A stretch of 64,000 nucleotides of DNA from Thermothielavioides terrestris NRRL 8126 (taxonomy: Eukaryota > Ascomycota > Sordariomycetes > Sordariales > Chaetomiaceae), in assembly GCF_000226115.1 (NCBI RefSeq), contig NC_016458.1, forward strand, positions 434,001 through 498,000, given 5' to 3'. Of this stretch, positions 23,400 through 36,837 are shown piece by piece. Made by a program: the position numbers and the translations under genes. Positions within the stretch are counted from its first letter, which is position 1. Each line of letters starts with the position of its first letter. The notes under the pieces are model-generated. The model was given only the letters and a program-made list of their open reading frames with translations. It ran no database searches and was not told the DNA's origin.

Positions 23400-26300
23400 A
23401 ACGACTCTTCCTCTAGTTAGACTAAGATAGTTCTAGTAATCTTCGGAGTTACTAAGGATAGTATATAAAGCATTTATATAGGAAGCCTCTAAGAGCGTTA
23501 GATTTATAAAAGTCTATTTAGAGACGTTGACGATTATATCTATACTCTACTTTAGAAGTCTATCTCAACGCTTTTAGTCTTATAGCATATAGAACTTAGT
23601 ATAATAATAAGAGTATAGTCTCTTCCTACTTTATATATCTAGTTCGAGAAGGGCTATTATAATAAGCACTTTGCCCTAATCGACTTTAGTTCAAAGTGCA
23701 ACTATATCTTAATAAATGTTGTTAAAAAGTATATAATACTATACTAGCCTATTAAGGTTATTTCAAAGGGTCTTTATAGCTTAGTACCGTTTATTAGAGA
23801 GACTTAGGTCACTCTATACCTAGGAGGAGTTGGCATTAACCTTTATTTCTTTATAATTAAGGACATTGCTAATAGCTATAAAGTAATCCTTAGTATATTA
23901 TTTGTTAAGGATATTACCTTAACCTTCGATTACTATAATAGTAACCTAATTACTATTAATCTAATTATAGAGGGGAAGATAGTCTAGATATATATCATCT
24001 TTAAAAAGATTACCTAGCGAAATCGCCTACTATCTCTAATATAACTATCTATTTAGGAGTAATTTCAGGGATTGACAAAGAGTCCTAAAAGAATCTTTGA
24101 CTAGGTAGAGATAGAGGAGAGCGAGACTATCTTCGGTTTCTTCGACGATTATATAAGTAAAGTAGTTTTTTATTTCGTTTTATAAAAGTCTTATATACTA
24201 CTCCTTAGCACTCTTTTTCACGTTGTATATTCTTATTCGTTGTCTTCTCCGTCTAGATAGAAGAAGAAAGGTAAGATCAAATTGTTACTCTATTCAAAAG
24301 GGAAGAGGAGGACTTTGATTAGAAACCTCTTTTCCAATAGAAGGCTAAGGTAAACGTTCTACCGCGAGTTTAGAGAGGCCTTAAGGACGTTTATACTCTA
24401 GAAGAATATTATAAACAAGGTTTAGCCTATCGACTTAGTATCGTTAGATAGCTCTATACTAGAAGGAGACCTATTATAGTGAGAAAAGTAGCTTATAAAG
24501 GCCAAAGCTAAGATATAGTTTAAGAAAGACTAGGAAGACTTCGTAGTCCCTCGTTTCTTAGATCTTAAACTAGGTTCGAAATTTACTAAGGAACGTCTTC
24601 GAGAAATACTTACTACTATAGATAGTTTTCTTACTAAGCTAAAGAAAGAGATGTTTACTAAGATCTTATAGAACTAGGAGGCTACACTTATATAGGATTT
24701 TACTAAGTATAGGCGTATCTATAAAGACGTTGTTCCGCCCTAGTATATTAGGACTATCCTATATAAGGCCTAGTAGAGCAAGTCGATCCTAATCTTAAAA
24801 CCGCTAATATAGAAGGTCGTTGATCTACTTAGAGAGAGGTAGATACAAAGAATCATTGAATATAGCTATATAAACTACTGTAATAACTAGTTCTTAGTTC
24901 TAAAAAAGGACGATGGTTTATAGCTTATTAATAATATTTAAAAGGCTAATGCTATAACGATCTATAATACTTTTGTTCCGCCTATTATAGAGGAATTTAG
25001 TAAAGACTTTAGGGGCTATAGACTGATATCCCTTCTAGATCTCTTCTCTAGATATAACTAGGTCAACCTCTATAAGTATAGCTAAGATTTAACGACTTTT
25101 ACGACACTAATCAAGCTCTTCTATATATATATATTGCTAATAAGAGGTATAAATTCTATTGCCTAGTTCTAGCGAGCTATAATAACGATCTTCGGTGACT
25201 TTATCCCTAATATCTATTATATCTATCTAGACGATATTACTATAAAAGGTCCCTAATCTGATTATATTAGCTATCTAGATAGAGGGGGACATTAAAAATT
25301 TGTTATTAAGTATCTTAAGAACATTGATATAATGTTGCTAAATATAGAGCTAATAGGTACGACTATCGCTACTAAGAAATCGAAGTAGGTATAACTAAAA
25401 GAAGTCCTACTCAGTTATCTCTATATACTAGAGGGGCGTCTTCCTAAGGAAGCGAAGGTGATTAAGATAAAGGAATAGAAGACTTGTTCTAACGTCAAGG
25501 AGGTATATACTTTTATTAGAATAGTCGAATACTACTAGATTTAGATCAAAGGTTTTAGAATTATTGCAATTCCTCTATATACCCTAATAAAGAAAGATGC
25601 TAAATAGACCTAGGGGCCCTCTAAATAGAAGGCGATAGACAAGTTAAAGAAGAAAATTATTACTACTCTAGTTTTAGCGATACTTATCTACGATAATCCT
25701 TAGTTTAGTATAATCTTTTTAGTCTATAACGCTAGTATCCTTAGATAGGGTAGGATACTTAAGTAGGTTAGCCCTAATAGTAAAAGACATTTATACTAGT
25801 TCGAGAGTAGTATCTAGTTAAAGGCAGAGAAGTAGTACAATACTACGAAGAGAGAGTTAAAAGGGCTACTCTTCCTCCTAAAGCGTTTTCGTCGCTACCT
25901 CTTTAGTATACGTTTCATTATAGAGACTAATACTCTAGTTCTAGTCTATTAGCTCAATAGTACTACGAGCAATGTCCTAGGTACTCTGATAATACGCTAG
26001 ATCGCCTAGATCCGCCTATTTAACTTCGAAGTCAAGTATATCCTAGGTCCTAAGAACGTTGTAGCCAACGTATTATCCTATAAACCTCCTAGGCCCTCTA
26101 ACTATATAGAGAAGGAAGTAGAGAAGGACATCGACGATTAGGTCGACGCCTAGATCTTTGTTAACTATATAGGCGAAGAGGTATCGTATCTGAAAGGGAA
26201 GCTAGAGCCTATCCGCCTTTAGGACAGTTACTCCCAACGTTCCTAGGATATCGCTTACTTTCTATCGACGATAGAGACTTCGCTAGGCTATAGACTATAC

Positions 26301-27570
26301 TGGAAGCGACGTTAGCTTAAAAGAGAAATAGTAAAGTACTTTATTAAGGATCGTTACCTTTTCCTCTAGAGTATAAACTATTTATAGTATTATAGGTACG
26401 TTGTTGATACCTCTAAAGAAAGGCGTTTGATCTTCGACTAGTACTATAGTGAAGTTGGCTATCGTAGGAGAGAGGTGATATATCAACAAATGACAAACTA
26501 CTACTATTGGTATAGTATATACGAAGATATAGCAGAGTAGATCTAGGCTTATACGTTATATTAGGTATACGATACCTAGAGGTTTAAGGAAGTAGTAAAC
26601 TAGACTACGCTTCTACCTTTCCCTTTTACCAAATAGTACCTCGATATCCAATATATACTATCTAGCTATAGGGAGAAGAAGTGTTTCCTCGTCGAAGTAT
26701 ACAACGATCTTATAGGATATATCGAGGCTAAGATCCTACTAAACAAGTCCTCTAAGGCTATTAAGTCCTTTATTATATAGTACATCCTTTGTCGCTAGGG
26801 CTACCTTATTGTTATAGTCGTCGACAGAGGCTCTAAGTTCAAGGGCGAAGTCAAGGAGATCCTCTATAAGCTATAGATTAGGAGAGTTATTATTTTGCTA
26901 TATAATTTATATATAAACAGAGTAAATGAGGCTAGCTATATCCTAATTACTACTTTGCTTATAAAGATGACTAATAGTATAGGAAAGAGGTAGAGGGAGC
27001 TCCTTTTATATATCTTGTATATAGATTGTATAACCGTTAAAGGCTCTTATAGAATATCTCCCTTCTTTTTTACCTACAACTATAAGCCTATTAGTCTAGT
27101 TGAGTTTAATGTTTCTACTTAGCGAATTCTTACCTAGGACTCTATCTATACCTAGATAGAGGGAGAGGATTTTACAAGACTCTATATAAAGCTTATTGCC
27201 CTCTATACTTATATCCTCTAGGAAGCTAAGTACAATTGTAAGATTGCTACTAAATAGGTTGCTATAGCTTATAAAAAGCTAGCTAAATGCTATAATAAGG
27301 CCTATAAATGTAAATTTCGCCTAGAAAACGTAGTAATATCTATTAGCGACCTTGTCCTTGTCTACAATAACGTTTAGCAACTAGATATAAGTTTAGTCTA
27401 GAAGCTAGAGTATCGTTGGTTTAGCCTATTCTATATTTAGATAATTAAAGACTAAGACATTTACTTCTTAGAGACTTTGAACAATATACCTATCTAGACA
27501 CTATATCCTCCGAATTATATAAAGAAGTTCTTTAAGCTAGATAACGTCTAGCTAGAAGTGGATAGTATAA
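23400..27570 (+). pseudogene. E-A pol remnant: protease, RT, RNase H, integrase
   Basis: Order and landmarks, stops read through as mutated Q/W: an aspartic-protease-like segment at about 23,680-24,000 (LIDFSSKCNYILINV, RIP-altered); RT at about 24,750-25,420 with FLVLKKDDG, SLLDLFSRYNQV and YIYLDDITIKGP near 25,217-25,255; RNase H at about 25,600-26,100; integrase at about 26,470-27,550 with YLDIQYILSS, VIVVDRGSKFKGEVKE and a late VLVYNN segment. This is the arrangement of a large Ty3/gypsy family common in filamentous ascomycetes. No enzyme can be made from it. Confidence 0.8.
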
Positions 27571-30079
27571 ACCTATTCCTCTATTTAAAGGGGCGTAGTA
27601 ATAACGAGCGTCGCTATAACGGTCGCTACGACGATAGCTACCTCGATAGAGGTTATCGCTTCGATAGTCGCTATAACGAAGCGTAGAACGATAGGGGAGC
27701 TGATCTTAGCCCTAGCGCTAACCGAGACTTAGCTACCTTAGCGCTCTACAATAGGGAGATATATACTAGACACTTCTAAGGAGAATATTGCCGCCTCGAC
27801 GGTCGTTTAAAGCTCTATAAGGATAGCGAAGAGGGGTCTAATACTATTAAAGACAACTAAAATACTAGCGACTAGACTATAGGTTGTCACCCCTATCAAC
27901 TAGCTAAGACTTCCGACAGTAGTCAACTAGTTGGGCTTCTTTATAGCGGTGAACTATATAGCGCCTTAACTAGTCGACGGCACTGCTTTAGCGATCCTTA
28001 TTGTACTTATAGCGACGGCCTACTAAAGGAGGAAATTATATAAATAGTTGCTAAGGACATTGCAACTATAGTAGAGGAGGAGGTCCTTAAGGAGGAAACC
28101 CCTAGTTGTACTATAGCGCTTTAGGTAGGCTAAATTTATACTATTGTAAAGGGGGTAAGGAAAGAGCGACCTCGTTAAGAGCTTATTGTAGAAATCTTAT
28201 ATAGAAAACCACCTAGTTTTTAATATTGGCCCTCTAGATGTACAAGGATATATAGTTTAAGAAGGAGAGAGGTCTTAGAAGCTATCGCCTCCAATAGTTT
28301 CACTAGTGTTTTACTATATTTTCTTCCTAATACCTATTGTTATATTAGCCTTCTACTCGCTAGTGATATCTCCGTTAGCTATATCTCACTTAGTCTTCAT
28401 TTATCTACTGTTGTTCACTTATTTTTATCCTTTAGGCTTTTATTCTTTTTCGCTAATACCTAAGTTTTCTTTCTAAGGGAGCGGCCCTACTCTTAGGGGC
28501 TTTATAGTCGTTCTTACCTTTTCTTTTTCACTTCTACCCTCTAGATAGATAGTTTCTATTGTATAGGACTAAGTTTCTTAGAGCTAAAGTCAAAGCTAAG
28601 AAAAATCTATTATTAGGATATATAGTCTCTCGATCTACTATCTATAGGCTAAGCTCCTAGACTATATTCTACCCCTTGCTTATCCCTATCCGTTTTCTTT
28701 GTCCTTTAGTAATATAAGCTTTTATAGTTGGCCTAGTACCGTGCTATTTGTTCCCTAATAGCAACCTCTAGTAGGATAGACCACTTTTAGCCTACCTCTT
28801 CTAGGTATAGCTTTAGCCTAGAGTCGTTCTTTGAATTATATAGAAGATAGTCCTATAAGATTAAGTCCTAAGCTAGGTACTTCTAATTATTCCTATAGAC
28901 GTAAGTCCAAGTGTACTCCTTCTCTAACTAGATATAGTTAGTATACTTATTGCCAAAGAGAGGAGTAAGAGAAGTGTAGCTATTGAAGGGCTAAGTTATA
29001 TAAACGTCTCTGTCTTTATTAAAAAGAGTTGTCGAACGCTAATACAATAGTTTATAGCTATAGCAAGGCACCTTGTTGCTATAGGAGTATCAATCTTCCT
29101 CTACTTAGAGGGCGAATACAAAAGGGAAGTATAGCGCTTACTTACGACCCTATACCTAGATTAAAAGCGTTAACGCTTAGTTTAGACGTATAGCAAGATA
29201 ATATATCTAACGCCTAAGTAGTCTACTATTATAATACTTTATAAATACTAGACAAAGGACCTAGGTATTATAGTGCTATTCGACTACGTTAATTAACCTA
29301 TTGTCGATATAAACCGATCGCTATATCCTACGCTAATCTTACTAATTGCTTAGTAGGACCCACTAGATATATAGTAATCTAATGTTCAGTCGGTAAATTT
29401 TGATTATACTATAGATAGCCTTATATTCGACTGAGATCGTAGTATACTCGTTAGTATAGTACTTATCTTTTAGTATTAACGGATCCCTTATCTTGCTTTG
29501 GACTACCTAGATATACTTCTAGGCTATAAAGATCGTTGTTTTTAGTATTAACGAGAGATTGATCTAATGGTTTATAATCCTATATAGTAGTAGCCTCTAG
29601 TCGCTTACTTTATTAGTAATTTCCTACGATATATTGTAGGTACACTAGTTGCTTAGCATTATAGTTTCTAGGTTACGAATTCGTATATAGGAGTTGTATA
29701 TAAATTCGAAAGGGAAGTGGAAGACCTAGCTAAGAACCTAATTCGACTAGAGAGAGGAGGGCACTAAAATGAAGTAGTAAAAAGGTTAGAGGAAGAAAAT
29801 GGTTCTAGGATAGTAAGGAGGAGAGGAAGGCCTTAAGAATTTAGGGGGCGAATACTTATTTCTAGCTAATCAGTAGGCACTACGAGCCTTATCCGTTTTC
29901 TTTCGCCTAGTTTAGGAAAGAGCTAAGTAGCCCTCCTACCTTCGAAGGCTTGCCTACCCCTTTTTCTCAATCCTCCTACTAGTTCGCTTATAATTGACTA
30001 TTTCTTCTACCTCGCCTATTATACTTTAATTTTTTTTTACGATCGTTTTAATCGATCTAGATCTTTCTACTTAGAGAGC
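27571..30079 (+). other. E-A post-pol region of unknown content
   Basis: After the integrase comes an Arg/Asp/Tyr-rich segment (to about 28,200), then sequence with mixed frames. A stretch near 28,936-29,130 (IAKERSKRSVAIEGLSYIN) is conserved in frame in E-B at 46,650-46,840, so at least part was coding. In E-B this is exactly where the 705-bp insert sits. Confidence 0.5.
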
Positions 30080-32345
30080 GACTTTTCTTATAAGCTAATT
30101 TTTTATACGCTATCGTAAATATTGCTATAGGCCGTCGTAGGATTCTCGATTTCGTAGAGCCTATATAGCCCTAGGCTAATGTAATTGCTAACCTAGGATA
30201 GAAGCAGCTACTCAAAGAGCTTAAATTTTATATACCGCAAGGTTCGCAAAGGCCTACTAGCGATAGCAATCAGATATAGCATTATACCTCCCTTATATAG
30301 TAAGAGCTAGGCTTAAAGATACTAAGCTACCTAGGTAAGACTAGCCCTAAGCTTTTCCTATTTTCGTAGACTCTAAAGAAGTACCTATAAGATATAATCA
30401 ATCAACGACCTAACTAGATCCTAAGCCCTTAGCTTAGAGCGAACCCTAAGATTATAAAGTACCTATTCCTAGACTAGCTAGAGGAAAGGTCTTCGACAAA
30501 TTGGTTTTTCGACATCTATTTTATAGATATAGGTATTTCACTCTTCGATATAAAAGGTATATTACTTAGTAAGGAATAGTTAGATTATAGGACAATCTTA
30601 GACGTTATATAGTTTTTCTTTCGCTTTTATAAGGACTATCTCTAGATCTACCTATAGCCAATCTTAGACTATGGTCTTACACTAAAGGAGTTCTACTAGT
30701 CTGACCAAAGGGTCATTACCAATAATTGCTATTTCTAGATTTTCCTTTACTTCGTTAGCGGAAGATATTAGGCAATTACGATCTTCGATTAAGTCGGAGG
30801 TCGGCTCTACTACTTCGACTCCCTATTTAAGAGCTTAGAGACGTATACCAATATTTTATTAGAGGTCTAGATCGCCTTTTAGTCTATCTATAGGTTCCCT
30901 TAGATATAGCTATATAAAGAGGTTATTATCTACTACCTTTAGCAAAGTTTAGAATAAAAGTATAGATAGTTTGCTCTCGAGTTTATATAGGCCTTTCTTT
31001 AAGAACTTTAGCCCTACCTTTTAGACGGATAAACGTAGTTTAGGCTACTCTAGCTTCGGCTATACTAGGGAGATAGTGAGATAGTTGTATAGTAGTATAT
31101 ATTGCACTTATAGTTAGGAACTTATAGGCTAGCTCTTAGTACCTTTAAGGATTGCCTACTTTACACTAAGGTAGTCCCTTCACTGCTATAGGACAATGGT
31201 AAGACGTATAAGCTTCCTCTAGACCTACTATTTTCGACCAAAGAGCCTATATAGCTTATAGTCTTAGAGTACAACGAAGATAAAGTGATCGAAGTCCTCT
31301 AGGCCAATAACGTATTTATACCTAATGTTCTTGGACTTAATAACCTACCTATATATCTCTGTAACTACTTTAGCGACGTAGAACTTAGGATCTTAGCTAT
31401 ATACTTAGTAGTATTTAGAGAAGCCTAGCTCTTTAACTAGAGCGAGAAAGGAGTGATCGCTACTACCTAAATTATCTTTATACCTTAGTCAAAGAAGGAC
31501 GTAGCCTACTAAGTATACTATTATAGAGTTGTAGGACTCCTATTGGACAGATAGCTAAGCGGCGTACCGCCTTTATAAGACTCTATAAGCGACCTTGGAC
31601 AATAGCTATAGAGTACGTTTCTAATACCTAGTATTGTTCTACTCCTTCGACTAAAGGACTAGTAAGCTACTTTAGGTCTATTAGCAGTATTTATAAAAGA
31701 TCTTAATAATATATTAATTTAGTAAGATATTGAAGCTAAGATTATAGAGATTAGTATACTATAAGCGACTACGATATAAAGGTTTATTAATACCCCTATA
31801 GATAAGATAGACTAGGAGCGCCTCCTTAGTAGCGACCTAGTTAAGGACCTTAGGGCACTAGTATAGATAGCCCTTAAAAAGATAGTACTCGATCTCTACC
31901 TCTAGGAAGAGAAGACGCTCGTCTATACACTTATAAAGAGGCTAGACTACCTTAAGATACTTTATACACTAGTATAGAAGTATCTTTAGGTATATAGATC
32001 ACCTATATTATTTAGCTAGACGTCACCTTTAGTATAGTACTATAGTAAACGCCTTTATAAAGAGCTTATAAAGCCTAAACGTCTACTTCACCTACTACTA
32101 TACAACCTATACGACTATACTTTCGTTTATAAGTATAAATATCTAGTATAGTAGTAGGGCTAAGATATATATATTAAGGAGGTAGAGGAGTACGAAAGAC
32201 GATAGGATTAGCCACTATAGCTAACCGGACCTTCGTAAGCTAAGCGAGCTATATATAGAGAGTAGCTTAAAGAGTAGCGACAATAAAAAGCGCCTACTAA
32301 GAGAGCTTTTAAAGTATAAGCTTGTCTATAGAAGCGTATAGCAAG
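30080..32345 (+). pseudogene. E-A accessory frame with Ulp1/SENP (C48) protease signature
   Basis: One frame of about 755 codons, broken only by TAG/TAA, runs up to the 3' LTR. Its middle matches the SUMO-protease (clan CE, C48) layout. The HW pair is TAT-TAG at 30,766-30,771 (from CAC-TGG by RIP), followed by ITIFDQVGGRLYYFDSL with Asp at 30,817-30,819. The oxyanion Gln is in LQQSLEQK, and the Cys is TAT at 30,961-30,963 (from TGT) before AGA (from GGA), i.e. CG-x-FALEFI. Spacing is H+17=D and H+65=C with Q six before C; yeast Ulp1, from memory, is H514, D531, Q574, C580. The upstream part (ILDVIQFFFRFYKDYL) resembles the substrate-facing helices. The remaining C-terminal 450 codons are unknown and end in a basic helix. 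E-B keeps the same spacing. Function in the element is unknown. Confidence 0.65.
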
Positions 32346-32360
32346 CTTAAAAGGGAAGTG

Positions 32361-32857
32361 TAGATTAGAGTAATAGACTACTTGGATATAGGGGGACCTA
32401 GTTTTTCTACTTTTCTATTTGTCTTAGAGCGTTATATTCGTTGTTAGAGGGTCTAGCTCTCTAATTATATATATTTAAGTAGGCTAAGCCTATCTTCTTT
32501 ATCATTAAGTAAGACATTAAGCAGTTGTCAATATATATTCGTTGACACTACGTTGGTAGTCCTCCTTCTTCTAGGAAGGCTATTGAGCCTCTCCTTTCGT
32601 TGTTCTACCTCTGTCTAGACGATAGGCATTCGAGCTATTAAGCTTTGACTATATTCTTATTGTCTTTTGTCTTTCTACTATATCCTATTAGATGTACCTG
32701 AGCTATATGTCTTCCCCTTAGGAGATATCCTTCCTACTACTTAATATGTACTATCTTTATCCGTCTAAAGGTATACTGCATTCCTTTAAGAGCTATCTTA
32801 TACGTCTAATCCTAGGTATAGTAGAGTAGGTTGGTGCAGAGGTTTTGCACCATTTCA
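32361..32857 (+). repeat. 3' LTR of E-A
   Basis: 497 bp, from TAGATTAGAG (TGGATTAGGG mutated) to CACCATTTCA. A polypurine tract precedes it and ATAT follows. Confidence 0.9.
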
Positions 32858-32861
32858 ATAT

Positions 32862-33269
32862 ATTGTTAGAAAAGCTTAGTAGTGTATCTAAGAAAGGAGT
32901 GATTGTACTGCCTAAGAGGGTATTTCGATATACTCTATAGGCTATTGTCCTACTAGATCCCTCGCCAATTAAATTGTTCTAGCAATACAATATTGTAGAC
33001 GAAAGTTAGGTAGTATATAACGTTGTATAATATAATAATCGTAATACCCTTGTCGTTCTATAGTTTAATATCTATCTCGTTATATCCTTTAATCTAAATA
33101 GAGTATTCGCCTACCTAGACATAGTCGTTAGATACTACTAGTTTAAGAGGCCTTTTAAACCTACTAAGGTGGTTAGCGATATAAAGAGTTGACCCTGAAT
33201 CTAAGATCACTAAGTTAATTAGGGGATACAATTCTCTCGCTTAGTATATTGCTTAGATTACTACAAAGA
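32862..33269 (-). pseudogene. copia protease segment, displaced and inverted
   Basis: Read on the minus strand this gives LVILDSGSTLYIANHLSRFK with the DSG active-site triplet of copia aspartic proteases, then IQIKGYNEIDIKL and a run into the sequence expected before the copia integrase. It lies opposite to the copia gag (left) and integrase (right) pieces. If the segment between E-A and E-C is turned round, it falls between gag and integrase, continuing at 58,605 directly after the ATAT repeat. Confidence 0.8.
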
Positions 33270-33513
33270 TGTTATAGACTAAGCTATACCTAGGCTAGGT
33301 ATATAAGGCTACGCCTAGGATCTATAGCGGCCCTAGGACGGACCTATAGCGGGCCCGCTTCGCGCCTAGAATAACGTTGGTCTAAACCTACTTCGCGAGC
33401 CCTTAAAAAACTCTGTACGTAGGGACTATAGCCTATACTTCTCCTTTTTCCTTCCTTAAAGTAGTTGAATAGAATATTATACGCTTATCTATAGACGCTA
33501 TAAGGCTAGTATA
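33270..33513 (+). repeat. 5' LTR of gypsy element D
   Basis: 244 bp, TGTTATAGAC to GGCTAGTATA (CACA mutated), the inverted partner of 17,688-17,931. Preceded by AAAGA. Confidence 0.88.
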
Positions 33514-36500
33514 TTATAGTTTAACTATCTTTATATAGATAGAGTAGCTATTACTTCTAGGTATAGACGAGAGTAGTATACTAGGCGTTTCGATGTTAAT
33601 ACTAAGTAGACTAGACGCTACTATAAACAACCTAGATATCCTATAGGTCCTAGACCTAGATTAGGTCTATAAACATTTCTAACTTTTATAGGAGACGATC
33701 GTATATTAGAATACAACGATTAAAGAACTTTATATAGCTTAGATTGCTATAGCTTAGGCTATAAACGCCTTTACAATAGCTAATGCCCTAGCTTCTACGA
33801 TTAATGCTATAGCTCTAGTAGTCCCCTAAATATAGTGGAAGCGCCTCTCTATAAGACAACCCTTCGACGGTAAAAAGGAGCTCTTTACTATTTAGAAGGC
33901 TATAATAGTATATATCCTAGTAGTAGACTAGGACTTTATTAGGGGCCTCTACGACTAGTAGATATTTATTTAAAGGAACTTTAGCTAGGGGGTCTAGGCC
34001 AAGGTTATAGCTTTCTATAAGTCGGAAAGACCTAGCTACAACTATAACCTAGGAGCGTTTCTCAAATATCTTATAATAATCTATATAGATCTCTATAAGT
34101 AGGTTATAGCTTTAATAGAGCTAGATATATTTCGCTAAAGAGACAATGAGCTATTCTTCTCCTTTATTATTCACTTTAAAGTAACGCTATCGAAGGCTAG
34201 AGGACTTAATTAGAGCAACGAAGTATAACTTATTAGACTATAACAATACCTCTCTTTAAAATTAAAGTATATTGTAGTAGGATAGAAGGTTCTATAGAAC
34301 AACTATACTATAGCTATTATAAGATATTATAAGATCGTTATTAACCTAGAGGCCCTCCGCCTAGAGGAACAATACTAGTAGTCCTAAAGGAAGCGACCTA
34401 GGCCTAATATAAATGTAGAGAAGGATATAGATAGAGATATACTGATAACTAGGATTAATATAATCTATATTGCCCTAGCTTAGGGGGGAGCTAATAGAGG
34501 TTATAAAGGAAAGTAGTAGTAGAATAGAGGAAAACGAGGTATAAATATATTGTAGGCGAAGTAGATAAACAACGAAGTATATATAGCGCGCTAATAAGCT
34601 AGAGCCTATATCCATTATAGGCGCTAGGGCTATTTTGTAGCTATCTATCCCTTCGCTTTAGCTAAGAGACTAGCTCCTTAGGTCGATATTAACAAGTTGG
34701 AGGCTAAGGAATAGGTAAAGGAGGACCCCCCCTCTAAGGAGGAGGAGGGAAAAGAGTAGCCTTTATACAAAGTCTTATATAAAGGCTAAAAGGACCTAGC
34801 TACTTATAGAACAAGTTTATAGAGATTAGAGAGAAAATAGATAAGCCCCTCTTTCTTATCTCTATTTTCCCAAACTCCTCTAGTTTTATAAAAATATAAA
34901 TGGATAATAGATACTAGAGTTATAGAGCTATTAGTAAAAAAGTATATTAAAGGTTAGAGATTAAGTAAGTAAGCCTACTAACTCTCTATACCCTAGGTAT
35001 AGTAGTTAATAGGGTATAAATTATAAAGAAAATTATATATATTGCCTATATTACAATAGATATTAATAGGTAGATCAATACTACTATATTTTATATAGTT
35101 CTAGGGCTAGCCTATAACGTTATATTAGGGCTCCTTTAAATAAACTACTATAGGATTATACTAGACCTAGTTAATAGAGTCTTTACTATCAATTTATAAA
35201 GTAGCCTATAGGTATATAAGTGCTCCTTATAGTAGAGGAAAACTAATACTACTTTAATTATAGGCGCGATATTTATAGGTATAGCCTACAAGGTATAAAG
35301 GAAGAAGTCTAAAGGGGTATAAGACACGTTCCTCGTCACTAGTATCTATAAAATAACTACTATACTAGGAGTAGCTATCTTTTAGCCTAATGCTAACCTA
35401 GACCTAAAGGTCGCTTTGCCAAAGGAGCTATATAACTTTGCTAACCTCTTCGACAAAGAGAAGGCGAACGGTCTACCCCTTTATTAGAAGGAGGCCGACT
35501 ATTATATCTGTTTTAAGACGAGCCTAGATAGAAAACCTTCTAAGCTTCTATAGGGACCTTTATATAATATATTAAGGGACTACCTTCTAGAGATTTAGAA
35601 GTAGGTTATAGACCTATTGGATAAGGGATAAATCTAAATAAACTCTTTATCGATAGCTACCCTAGTCCTTTTTACAAAGAAGCTAAGAGGAGGATAGAGG
35701 TTCCATATAGACTACTAAGCCCTAAATAAGATTACTAAGTAGGACTAGTACCTACTCCCCTTAATTAAAGAGACTCTTTAGTCCCTAGCTAAGGCTAAAT
35801 AGCTTATAAAGCTAGATATTAAAGCTATATTCTACTATATCTAAATAGCTAAGGGGTATAAGTACCTTATAACGTTTTATATAAGGTTTAGACTATTTAA
35901 ATAGCTAGTCTACCTCTTTAGGCTTATAAATACTCTTATAACGTTCTAGAGATATATTAACAACGCCCTTAGTCCAATGATAGGAGACTATATAATAATA
36001 TATCTTAACGACGTCTTAGTATATTTGAGTAGAAGCTAAAAGGACTATATAAAGAAGGTATATAAGGTCCTTCGAAGACTAAGAGATATAGGCCTCAACT
36101 TAGACCTTAAGAAATATATATTTATAGTAAAGGAAGTTAAATATCTAAAGTATATTATAGAGATAGGGGTCTATATCTACCTTAACTCTAAGAAGATTAA
36201 AGCTATCTATAAGTAGGAGGTACCCTATAAGGTCTAAGGAGTATAGAGCTTCCTAGGATTTATTAATTTCTATTACGACTTTATCCCCAACTTTTCTAAA
36301 AAGGTAGTCCTATTAATACGCTTTACCTATAAGAATATCTTATTCTACTAGGGCAAAGAGGAATAGAAAGCCTTTAATACGCTTAAGGCTACGTTTATAT
36401 TAGAGCTAATCTTCGTCTAGTAGGACCTTAAGAGGGAGACAGTTATAGAAGTAGACTATTTTAGTATAGCGCTTAGTAAGTACTTATTATAATAGAGAGA

Positions 36501-36833
36501 GAACAAAGTTCTCTACCCTATAGCCTACTACTCTATAAAGCTAAGCTCTATTAAACGCAACTATATTATCTATAATAAGGAGCTACTAGCTATTATCTCT
36601 TACTTTCAAGCCTAGTTAGTAAAGCTCTAAAGTATAGTAGCCCCCTTTACTATCCTAACTAACTATAAGAACCTTAAGTACTTTACCTAGCTATATTTAA
36701 TCAATGAATAACAAGCCTAATAGATAGAGACGCTCTCCCTATTTAACTTCGAGCTAAAGTACTAGCTAGGATCCTAGGCTTTACGCTCTAATATACTCTC
36801 TTAGTATAAATAGGACAAGCCTAAAGATAGCTA
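33514..36833 (+). pseudogene. element D gag, protease, RT and RNase H remnant
   Basis: Gag at about 33,820-34,660 includes RLSIRQPFDGKKELF and, at 34,607-34,651, YIHYRRQGYFVAIYP, which restores the spacing of a CX2CX4HX4C knuckle if Tyr codons were Cys or His. A DTG-type protease follows (IIDTRVMELLVKKYI, about 34,900). RT at about 35,640-36,250 has LIKLDIKAIFYYIQI and YIIIYLNDVLVY (YxDD with D to N). RNase H at about 36,300-36,790 has YNKELLAII and FELKYQLGSQALRSNILS. E-B interrupts D right after RNase H; the integrase resumes at 50,574. Confidence 0.8.
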
Positions 36834-36837
36834 GTAT

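Larger units (their letters stand above)
19728..32857 (+). mobile_element. gypsy element E-A, 13.1 kb with an extra C48-protease-like frame
   Basis: A Ty3/gypsy retrotransposon with 497-bp LTRs and gag, protease, RT, RNase H and integrase in that order, then about 4.8 kb of extra sequence before the polypurine tract AAAAGGGAAGTG (32,349-32,360). Its left flank is CTAT (19,724-19,727) and its right flank ATAT (32,858-32,861). They differ, unlike E-B, and the same pair flanks E-C in swapped order, so E-A is a recombinant of two elements. RIP is heavy. Confidence 0.9.
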
